Assembly: GCA_964591605.1 (NCBI GenBank)
Contig: CAZQEN010000363.1
Span: 1-7,644, forward strand
Direction: 5' to 3'
DNA from: CAYLLT01 sp964591605
Lineage (GTDB): Bacteria > Planctomycetota > Phycisphaerae > UBA1845 > PWPN01
DNA: 7,644 bases
Under the pieces are notes generated by a model. It did not search any database, was not told where the DNA came from, and saw only the letters and a program-made list of their open reading frames with translations. Positions 1 through 5,721 of the stretch are shown one piece after another. Within the stretch, counting starts at the first letter, position 1; each line of letters begins with the position of its first letter. A program made the translations under genes and the position numbers.

Positions 1-2
1 AT

Positions 3-1334
3 CCGCGGCACGAGCAGTTCGGCCAGGATGCGGAGAACTGGCGGGAGGAGGCGACCGCTGCGCCGGTCCCGCTCAACGGCCAGGCCCGGCCGCCGGGATT
101 CGAGCAGTGGTACGCCACCAACGTCTATCTCCAACGTCAGAAGGGCTACGCGGTCGCCACGGTCACGCTGCCGCTGGGGGATCTCACCAGCGATCAGGCG
201 CGGAGCCTGGCGGCGATCTCACGCCGTTTCAGCGGCGGGAACGTCCGGACCACCATCGAGCAGAACATCATTCTGCGCTGGGTGAGCGAGGCGGACCTTC
301 CGGCGCTCTACAGCGAACTCAAGGCCATCGGCTTGGCCCAGGCGGGCGCGGGCACGATCGTCGACGTGACCGCGTGCCCCGGTACCGACACCTGCAAGCT
401 GGGCATCGCCTCCAGCCGCGGCCTGGCCGGCGAGCTGCGCGACCGTCTCGCCCTGCAGGCGGCCACGATGGACGAAGCGGTGAAGGGCCTGCGGATCAAG
501 GTGAGCGGCTGCTTCAACTCATGCGGCCAGCACCACGTGGCGGACATCGGCTTCTTCGGGAGCAGCCGCAACATGAACGGCTACGCCGTGCCGCATTTCC
601 AGGTGATGCTCGGCGGGCGGTTCACGGAAAACTGTGCGAGCTACGGGCAGGCGATCGGCGCGGTGCCCAGCAAGGCGATTCCGGCCGTCGTCGAGAGGCT
701 CACCAGCCGCTACGTCCGCGAACGGTCGAGCCGCAGCGAGACGTTCCACGAATTCTGCAACCGGCTGGGCAAGAAGGAGCTGCGGGCCATGCTCGAGGAT
801 CTCACCAGCGTGCCCCCGCACGCCCTCGACCCGAGCTACTACACCGACTGGGGCGACCCGCGCGAGTTCACGATCGGAGACATGGGCGTGGGCGAGTGCG
901 CCGGCGAGGTGGTGAGCCTCGCTCAGTTCGGCTTCACCGCCGCGGAGAGCATGGCCTTCGAGGCGCAGCTCAAGCTCGAGGCCGGCGAGTTCGCCGAGGC
1001 CGACCGGCTCGCGTACCAGGCGATGATTGAGGCGGCCAGAACGCTCGTCAAGATGCAGTACCGCGACGTGGAGGACCGTCCGGAGGTGATCATCAGCGAG
1101 TTTCGCACCCGGTTTGTCGAACCGAAGCTCTTCTGGGATAAATACCACGCCGGACAGTTCGCCAACTACCTGCTGGCCCGCTTCGAGCAGCCTCCGGCGG
1201 GCGAGGTGAACCGCGACTGGGCGCACCGGCTGGTCGATGAGGCGACGCTGTTCATCGACGCGGCGCACGCCTGCCACGCCAGGGTGCAGCAGGCCCGGGC
1301 CCTGCCTCTGGGAACGGCGGGAGCACTGGCGTGA
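3..1334 (+). CDS. Nitrite/sulfite reductase (siroheme, 4Fe-4S), 3' part, with C-terminal extension
   Basis: The gene is cut by the window edge; 443 codons are visible and the reading frame is open from base 3. The product is a siroheme-dependent reductase that performs a six-electron reduction of sulfite to sulfide or nitrite to ammonia in the cytoplasm. The visible part begins in the second ferredoxin-like half (about codons 49-115) and runs into the 4Fe-4S/siroheme region. The cluster cysteines are encoded at 375, 393, 510 and 522, giving C-x5-C, a 39-residue step, then C-x3-C. This matches the spacing recalled for E. coli sulfite reductase hemoprotein (C434, C440, C479, C483). About 270 residues follow the last cysteine, far more than the roughly 90 in the E. 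coli enzyme; the surplus (from about base 770) contains DMGVGECAGE and an alpha-helical, HEPN-like stretch. Sulfite and nitrite specificity cannot be separated from this part. No flavoprotein domain is seen, so a ferredoxin donor is likely. The next gene overlaps its stop. Confidence 0.93.
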   Translation, partial: PRHEQFGQDAENWREEATAAPVPLNGQARPPGFEQWYATNVYLQRQKGYAVATVTLPLGDLTSDQARSLAAISRRFSGGNVRTTIEQNIILRWVSEADLPALYSELKAIGLAQAGAGTIVDVTACPGTDTCKLGIASSRGLAGELRDRLALQAATMDEAVKGLRIKVSGCFNSCGQHHVADIGFFGSSRNMNGYAVPHFQVMLGGRFTENCASYGQAIGAVPSKAIPAVVERLTSRYVRERSSRSETFHEFCNRLGKKELRAMLEDLTSVPPHALDPSYYTDWGDPREFTIGDMGVGECAGEVVSLAQFGFTAAESMAFEAQLKLEAGEFAEADRLAYQAMIEAARTLVKMQYRDVEDRPEVIISEFRTRFVEPKLFWDKYHAGQFANYLLARFEQPPAGEVNRDWAHRLVDEATLFIDAAHACHARVQQARALPLGTAGALA

Positions 1335-1963
1335 GCGGGCAGAGTCGGCCGTCGCCGACGATCCTCAGCGGATTGAGACAAGAGATGAATGCATATCGCA
1401 TCGGCGTACGGCTGTGGATGCAGGTTAAAGATGGCTTTGAACTGCATCAGGCGGTTCCGGTCTTTCACCAGTGGATTCAGGGGCAGTTGCTGGCGGGGCA
1501 CCTCCTGATCGACGTGGCCGACTACATGCATGTCGAAGACGGCCCGGGCGTGGTGCTGGTCAGCCACGAGGCGAACATCGGTCTGGACCACCGCGGCGGC
1601 CAGTGGGGTCTGAACTATGTGCGCAAGCGGCCTTTCGGCACGGCCTTTCCCGACCGGGTGCGGACCGTGATCGGCTGCGCGCTGGCCGCGGCGGCGCGGC
1701 TGGAAAGCGACCTGCCCGGCACGCGATTCCGGACGGACCGCCTGCACCTGCGGCTGCTCGACAAGCTCAACGTGCCCAACGAGGCGGAGATCCTCTCCGA
1801 GGTTCTGCCCCCCCTGCAGTCGGTGCTCGGCGGTCTGTATGGCGGCCCTGTCCGAATCGAGCCCCATTTCGAACGTCTCCGGCATTTCGAAGTCTCCGTG
1901 CAGACGGATTCATCCCCCGCCCTGGCCGACCTGCTGCGGCGGGCGCCGGCCGCACCCGCATGA
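1331..1963 (+). CDS. Conserved-looking protein of unknown function, translationally coupled to the reductase
   Basis: This is a 210-residue soluble-looking protein with no signal peptide, membrane segment or motif tied to a known function. The GTG start at 1331 overlaps the reductase stop as GTGA and has GGGAG at 1319-1323, seven bases upstream. An alternative ATG at 1385 (MNAYRIGVRLW) follows a purine-rich stretch and removes 18 unremarkable residues, so the true start is ambiguous. Residues 37-80 look like a folded, conserved core: ELHQAVPVFHQWIQ, LLIDVADYMHVEDGPGVVL and SHE, followed by GLDHRGGQWGLNYVRKR. The pattern W-I-Q ... IDVADY-x-HV-x2-GPG resembles uncharacterised proteins I recall without a function. 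The C-terminal half is helical, with no cysteine cluster or nucleotide-binding loop. The overlap suggests the product works with, or is made in step with, the siroheme reductase, for example in substrate supply, assembly or electron delivery; this is inference only. Confidence 0.85.
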   Translation: MSGQSRPSPTILSGLRQEMNAYRIGVRLWMQVKDGFELHQAVPVFHQWIQGQLLAGHLLIDVADYMHVEDGPGVVLVSHEANIGLDHRGGQWGLNYVRKRPFGTAFPDRVRTVIGCALAAAARLESDLPGTRFRTDRLHLRLLDKLNVPNEAEILSEVLPPLQSVLGGLYGGPVRIEPHFERLRHFEVSVQTDSSPALADLLRRAPAAPA

Positions 1964-1989
1964 CCCTCTCAACTCATGGCCCGTGGCGA

Positions 1990-1996
1990 AAGGTGA
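1990..1996 (+). promoter_or_regulatory. Strong ribosome binding site of the symporter gene
   Basis: AAGGTGA ends three bases before the ATG at 2000, with its GG core six bases from the start. It fixes the symporter start and predicts efficient initiation. No convincing -35/-10 pair is visible in the 36-base gap after the preceding gene, which fits read-through transcription from upstream. Confidence 0.7.
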
Positions 1997-1999
1997 AGC

Positions 2000-3691
2000 A
2001 TGCATCCTGTGGACTGGCTGACTCTGGGCTTCTATTTCGCAATCCTCTTCGGCGTGACGTGGTGGAGCATTCTGCAGCGGCAGTCATCGGCCGCTGACTA
2101 CTTCCTGGCGAGCCGGCACGTGGGCTGGTTCGTCGTCGGGGCGTCGCTGTTCGCCGCGAACATCGGGTCTGAACACCTGGTGGGGCTGGCCGGCGCGGGG
2201 GCGAGCACGGGCGTGACGATGGCCCACTACGAGCTGCACGCCTGGTGCCTGCTGGTGCTCGGGTGGGTGATGGTGCCGTTCTACATGCGGACGGCCGTGT
2301 TCACCATGCCCGAGTTCCTGGAGCGGCGCTACACGCCGGCGGCCCGCTGGTTTCTCTCGGTGGTCAGCCTGATCGCCTACGTCTTCACCAAGATCGCGGT
2401 CGGCCTCTATGCCGGCGGGGTGGTGTTCAAGGCCCTGTTCCCCGAGCCGGTCTTCGCGGACTTCGACAACTTCTGGGTCGGCGCGGTGGGGGTGATCATC
2501 GCCACGGGCATTTACGTCGTGCTCGGAGGACTGCGCGCCGTGGTCTACACCGAGGCGATTCAGACCGTCATCTTCATCGTGAGTTCGGCGGTGATCCTCG
2601 TGATCGGGCTCGACAAAGTGGGCGGCTGGCGCCGGCTGTATGAAATCTGCGGGTCGGATTTCTTTAACCTCTGGAAGCCACTTCGCGATCCGACCGGCCA
2701 GCACCCCTGGTGGGCCAACCCGAACTTCCCCTGGCCGGGAATGCTGTTCGCCGCACCCATCGTGGGGCTCTGGTACTGGTGCACCGATCAGTACATCGTC
2801 CAGCGCACGCTGGCCGCATACGACGAGCGCAACGCCCGCCGCGGCACGATCTGCGCGGCCATCATGAAGCTGCTGCCGCTGTTCATCTTCATCGTGCCGG
2901 GGATGATCGCGTTCGCCCTGGCAAAAACCGGCCAGTTGAATCCGCAGGCGAACGCCGCGATCCTGAGCGACTCCAACCAGGCCTATCCGACCCTGATCAA
3001 AGCCATCCTGCCGCCGGGAGTCCGCGGCCTGGTCGTCGCGGGTCTGCTGGCCGCCCTGATGAGCTCGCTGGCGGCGGTGTTCAACTCTTCGTCCACGCTG
3101 TTCACCATCGACATCTACAGGAAGCTCCGGCCGCAATCGTCGGAGGCGCACCTGGTGTGGATCGGGCGGGTGGCCACGTGCGTCATGGTGCTCTTCGGTT
3201 TGATCTGGATCCCCATGATGAAGCTGCTGTCGGAGCAGTTGTACAGTTACCTGCAGATCGTGCAGGCCTACGTGGCGCCGCCGATTTTCGCGGTGTTCTT
3301 CCTGGGGGTGTTTTTGCCGCGGATCAACGGCGCCGGCTGCATGGCCGGGCTGGTGGGCGGTTTCCTGATCGGCATGTCGCGGCTGGTGCTGGACATTCTG
3401 ACCAAGAGCTACGGGTACCACCTGACGGAGGGGTCATTTCTGTACTACTTTGGCAACCTCTACTGGCAGTACTTCTGCGTGGCCCTCTTCGTGTTCATCA
3501 GCATCGTGATCGTGCTGGTGAGCCTGGTGACGACGGCCCCCTCGGCGTCGCAGCTCGAGGGTCTCACCTACGCGACGGTCACCGGCCCGGACCGGGCCCG
3601 GAGCCGGGCGAGCTGGAACCGCTGGGACGTGATCACCACCGCCGCCGTGCTCGGCCTGATCCTGGTGGTCTACGCCTACTTCAACGGATGA
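2000..3691 (+). CDS. Sodium/sugar symporter, SGLT-type (solute:sodium symporter family)
   Basis: This 563-residue polytopic inner-membrane protein belongs to the solute:sodium symporter family and should couple Na+ entry to uptake of a sugar or related solute. It is rich in hydrophobic segments, with 13-14 helices expected for the family. Similarity to animal SGLT proteins is striking: FAANIGSEHLVGLAG (51-65), VFTMPEFLERR (100-110), YVFTKI (127-132), GLWYWCTDQYIVQR (256-269) and MSSLAAVFNSSSTLFTIDIY (354-373), the last holding the Na2-site serines of helix 8. Positions matching the human SGLT1 sugar contacts, as recalled, are all filled by the same residue: N54 (N78), H59 (H83), E78 (E102), Y259/W260 (Y290/W291), K290 (K321) and Q419 (Q457). 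The spacings also agree up to K290. A hexose or a sugar-like compound is therefore the likely substrate; inositol or another polyol is possible. The long periplasmic-looking loop at about 217-246 is rich in W and P. Translation starts behind a strong ribosome binding site. Confidence 0.93.
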   Translation: MHPVDWLTLGFYFAILFGVTWWSILQRQSSAADYFLASRHVGWFVVGASLFAANIGSEHLVGLAGAGASTGVTMAHYELHAWCLLVLGWVMVPFYMRTAVFTMPEFLERRYTPAARWFLSVVSLIAYVFTKIAVGLYAGGVVFKALFPEPVFADFDNFWVGAVGVIIATGIYVVLGGLRAVVYTEAIQTVIFIVSSAVILVIGLDKVGGWRRLYEICGSDFFNLWKPLRDPTGQHPWWANPNFPWPGMLFAAPIVGLWYWCTDQYIVQRTLAAYDERNARRGTICAAIMKLLPLFIFIVPGMIAFALAKTGQLNPQANAAILSDSNQAYPTLIKAILPPGVRGLVVAGLLAALMSSLAAVFNSSSTLFTIDIYRKLRPQSSEAHLVWIGRVATCVMVLFGLIWIPMMKLLSEQLYSYLQIVQAYVAPPIFAVFFLGVFLPRINGAGCMAGLVGGFLIGMSRLVLDILTKSYGYHLTEGSFLYYFGNLYWQYFCVALFVFISIVIVLVSLVTTAPSASQLEGLTYATVTGPDRARSRASWNRWDVITTAAVLGLILVVYAYFNG

Positions 3692-3767
3692 GCGCAGTGA
3701 TCCGGGAACGGGGCTTCCGTGACGGGAGCGCCGTCCTGCTGCAGCACGGCCTCAACCGGTGTTGATG

Positions 3768-3776
3768 TGATATAAT
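3768..3776 (+). promoter_or_regulatory. Extended -10 promoter of the DUF4058 gene
   Basis: TGATATAAT is a perfect TGn-TATAAT extended -10 box. The matching -35 window (about 3747-3754) is GC-rich and poor, as is common when an extended -10 is present. Transcription would start near 3783, giving a leader of about 20 bases that contains the ribosome binding site. This box stands out in very GC-rich surroundings and makes the downstream gene an independent transcription unit. The rest of the gap at 3692-3767 shows only a small hairpin (GACGG-GAGCG-CCGTC, 3721-3735) without a T-run, so no terminator is called. Confidence 0.6.
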
Positions 3777-3790
3777 GGGGAAGGCAGACC

Positions 3791-3796
3791 GGGAGG
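3791..3796 (+). promoter_or_regulatory. Ribosome binding site choosing the ATG at 3804
   Basis: GGGAGG lies seven bases before the ATG at 3804 but only two bases before the ATG at 3799, which is in another frame. Spacing therefore favours 3804, the start that also gives the recognisable family N-terminus MPLHDWTRV. Confidence 0.7.
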
Positions 3797-3803
3797 CGAT
3801 GCG

Positions 3804-4562
3804 ATGCCGCTGCATGACTGGACGCGCGTACCCGCAGGTTTGTTCCACCACTTTCATCAGGACTGGTCCATCGAAATCGCTCGAGAGCTCAATCGGGGCC
3901 GGTTGCCGTCCGGCACGGCCGCTCTCGTGGAACAGCGTTCCGGCCCGCGGGAGGCCGACGTCCTGACCATCCAAACGCATGCTACCTCTCAGCGCCGGGA
4001 TTTGGATAGTGGAGGCGGCGTGGCTACCCAGGAACCGCCGGTCACTCAGATCGTGCGCCGATCCACCCGGGACCTCTATGCCGGGCGGGCCAACCGTATC
4101 GTGATTCGCCATCATCTCGGGCGAATCATCGCAGTGATCGAAATCGTTTCGCCGGGCAACAAGGATACGCGCGCCGCACTGCGGGATTTCGTCGACAAGT
4201 CGGTGCAGTTTGTGCGCGATGGGATTCACGTCCTGATCGTGGACCTGTTCCCGCCGACGCTGCGCGATCCGCTGGGCCTTCATAAGCTGATCTGGGATGA
4301 GATCGCCGATGAGGAACCGTTCGCGTTTCCGCCGGGCAAGGACCGGCTCCTGGCTTCCTACAAAGGGGGCGATGAGCGGACGGCGTATGTCGAGCCGATC
4401 GGCCTTGGCGCGGCGATGCGCGACATGCCGCTCTTCCTGAGCAGGGAATTGCACGTGATGGTGCCGCTCGAACCGACGTACCAGGCCACCTGGGAAGCTT
4501 TGCCGCGCGAGCTGCGGCAGGCCGTCGAAACCGGCGTTATGCCCGATCCGAACGCGGAGTGA
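3804..4562 (+). CDS. DUF4058 family protein, PD-(D/E)XK-like
   Basis: This 252-residue cytoplasmic protein of unknown function has the hallmark DUF4058 start, MPLHDWTRVPAGLFHHFHQDW, with the helix EIARELNRG after it. I recall the family as abundant, often in many copies, in Planctomycetota and cyanobacteria. Residues 42-53 (VEQRSGPREADV), the strand-turn VIEIVSPGNK (111-120), FVDKSVQFVRDGIHVLIVDLFPP (129-151, broken here only by naming) recall the Uma2/DUF820 nuclease-like fold: an acidic residue, then E-x-SP, then K, then a G-h-LIVD strand. Candidate active-site residues by that analogy are D52, E113 and K120 or K132; this is inference. The C-terminal half includes SYKGGDERTAYVEPIGLG and MPLFL (209-213), typical of the family. 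It has its own promoter and ribosome binding site, so it is probably not co-regulated with its neighbours. No toxin or antitoxin partner is visible nearby. Confidence 0.88.
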   Translation: MPLHDWTRVPAGLFHHFHQDWSIEIARELNRGRLPSGTAALVEQRSGPREADVLTIQTHATSQRRDLDSGGGVATQEPPVTQIVRRSTRDLYAGRANRIVIRHHLGRIIAVIEIVSPGNKDTRAALRDFVDKSVQFVRDGIHVLIVDLFPPTLRDPLGLHKLIWDEIADEEPFAFPPGKDRLLASYKGGDERTAYVEPIGLGAAMRDMPLFLSRELHVMVPLEPTYQATWEALPRELRQAVETGVMPDPNAE

Positions 4563-4584
4563 CGCCCGTTTCCCCCTATACCGC

Positions 4585-4600
4585 CAGGTGCCTGCACCTG
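4585..4600 (+). repeat. Sixteen-base inverted repeat in the 4563-4666 gap
   Basis: CAGGTGCCTGCACCTG reads as CAGGTGC-CT-GCACCTG, a near-perfect palindrome starting 22 bases after the DUF4058 stop. It could form a 6-bp hairpin with a CCTG loop and act as a weak transcription end, but no T-run follows. It could equally be a protein-binding palindrome or chance in GC-rich DNA. No convincing promoter for the following gene was found in the gap, although the gene has a strong ribosome binding site. Confidence 0.4.
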
Positions 4601-4666
4601 AGCCGGTAGGCGCCAGGCCAATCCTCGTGTACATTCCCTCCTCAATCCTGTCATGTGAGGTGATCT

Positions 4667-5413
4667 ATGCGCAAGAAGCTCCATTTCGGGTTGTGGTTCA
4701 TGGCTGCATTCGGGCTGGCGCTGCCGGGGGTGTCGGTGGAGGCGCCTGCGCCGCCGGGCCGCGTGGAGGTCCTGTTCTCGCCGGGAGGCGGCTGCGAGAA
4801 GCGGGTGCTGGCCGAGCTGGCGAAAGCGACCAGGACCATCCGGCTGCAGGCCTATACCTTCACGAGCCCGGTGATCGCCCGGGCACTGGCGGATGCCAAA
4901 GCGCGCGGCGTGGACTGCGAGGTCATCCTCGACAAGTCCAACCGGACCGACAAGTTCAGCGCCGCCCCGACGGTGCGGGCGGCGGGCATCCTCTGCCTGA
5001 TCGACGAAGATCACACCGTGGCGAACAACAAGGTCATTCTCATCGACGATGCGACCCTCCTGACGGGGTCCTACAACTTCACGCGGGCGGCCGAGCTGTC
5101 GAACGCGGAGAACCTGCTCATCATCACCGGCATGCCCGAGCTGTTGAAGGCCTACCGCGAAAACTACGAGAAGCACCGGGAACATGCCCGGCCGTTCGAT
5201 GAGCCCGCAGAGGCCGCCGAGGCGGCCGCCAGCAGCCAGCCTGCGGCGCAGCCCGTCGATCCCCAGCCCACCGCGAGCGGCAGGGTCTACGTCACCACGA
5301 ACGGGAAGAAGTACCACCGGGCAGGCTGCGAGTTCCTCCGCGGCGCAGGTCGCGCCATCGCCCGCTCGGAGATCGGAGGCAAGTACACCCCCTGCTCGAG
5401 ATGCAGGCCGTGA
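4667..5413 (+). CDS. Exported PLD-superfamily (Nuc-like) protein with Asn in place of the HKD histidine and a C-terminal Cys/His domain
   Basis: This 248-residue protein has an N-terminal signal peptide (MRKK, then a hydrophobic run to about residue 25), so it should act outside the cytoplasm or be membrane-anchored. Residues 31-175 form one phospholipase-D-like unit of the bacterial Nuc endonuclease type: AYTFTSPVIARAL (62-74), VILDKSNRTDKFS (86-98), then the signature region VANNKVILID (118-127), LTGSYNFTRAAE (132-143) and NAENLLII (146-153). The family motif is H-x-K-x4-D; here it reads N120-x-K122-x4-D127, so the catalytic histidine is missing while K, D and the downstream GS and N/E residues remain. 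An Ala/Pro-rich linker (about 178-204) leads to a small domain, VYVTTNGKKYHRAGC...TPCSRC, with H217, C221, C243 and C246 as a possible zinc site; this module is recalled from other secreted nucleases. The start is fixed by GAGGTGA at 4657-4663. It may be a pseudoenzyme that still binds DNA. Confidence 0.9.
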   Translation: MRKKLHFGLWFMAAFGLALPGVSVEAPAPPGRVEVLFSPGGGCEKRVLAELAKATRTIRLQAYTFTSPVIARALADAKARGVDCEVILDKSNRTDKFSAAPTVRAAGILCLIDEDHTVANNKVILIDDATLLTGSYNFTRAAELSNAENLLIITGMPELLKAYRENYEKHREHARPFDEPAEAAEAAASSQPAAQPVDPQPTASGRVYVTTNGKKYHRAGCEFLRGAGRAIARSEIGGKYTPCSRCRP

Positions 5414-5449
5414 GGCCGTGACGGGGGCATCCAGGATTCAGTGGCAGAA

Positions 5450-5549
5450 GGGTGGCGTGGGTCCCGGCGCGCCGGGACATTCGCAATCGCGGATGCAGAT
5501 TGCCCGCGACTCACTCGCACGGGCAGCGAGTACGCTGCCCATGCCACCC
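5450..5549. repeat. Nested inverted-repeat element (REP/MITE-like) between two genes
   Basis: One hundred bases hold several strong inverted repeats. The outer arms are GGGTGGCGTGGG (5450-5461) and CCCATGCCACCC (5538-5549), pairing over 12 bases with one G-U wobble. Inside are the perfect 18-base palindrome GTCCCGGCGCGCCGGGAC (5461-5478), the pair GCAATC/GATTGC (5483-5488 and 5498-5503), a hairpin TGCCCGCGA/TCGC-GGGCA (5501-5525, two-base bulge), and GGGCAGCG-AGTA-CGCTGCCC (5521-5540, perfect 8-bp stem). The density is far above anything else in the window. It starts 36 bases after the PLD-like gene and could terminate its transcript, but no T-run follows. A dispersed, non-autonomous repeat is my preferred reading. 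No target-site duplication was identified. Confidence 0.6.
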
Positions 5550-5608
5550 GGGAGACACGCTCCTATGTCTGGGATGCACCCGGCCGTGAGCCGATTTGAA
5601 GACGGTGG

Positions 5609-5638
5609 TTGCCACAGGCCGCCTGCGGGCATTACAAT
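5609..5638 (+). promoter_or_regulatory. Sigma70-type promoter of the radical SAM gene
   Basis: TTGCCA (5609-5614) and TACAAT (5633-5638), each one mismatch from consensus, are separated by 18 bases. Transcription would start near 5645 and give a leader of about 77 bases before the ATG at 5722. The site lies downstream of the inverted-repeat nest, so the radical SAM gene appears to be transcribed independently of the PLD-like gene. Confidence 0.5.
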
Positions 5639-5667
5639 ACGTTGAGTCCTGCATCCTTGCGGGTTGA

Positions 5668-5693
5668 AGGCGGGCCGGCGCGGCCTGCCGCCT
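5668..5693 (+). other. GC-rich hairpin in the leader of the radical SAM gene
   Basis: AGGCGGGCC (5668-5676) can pair with GGCC and CGCCT (5682-5685 and 5689-5693) around a GGCGC loop, with a three-base bulge. It would sit in the predicted leader, ending 28 bases before the start codon. No riboswitch class was recognised and no cobalamin box was seen. In DNA this GC-rich the structure may be incidental. Confidence 0.25.
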
Positions 5694-5721
5694 GTCGGGC
5701 CGATCAGCATGGAAACGACGA

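Noticed and set aside
107..1030. Long + strand open frame overlapping the reductase in another frame.
   Set aside because: Its composition is Arg/Gly/His-rich with no domain, while the overlapping frame carries the full siroheme cysteine signature.
3721..3735. Small hairpin GACGG-GAGCG-CCGTC after the symporter gene as a terminator.
   Set aside because: The stem is only five base pairs and no T-run follows.
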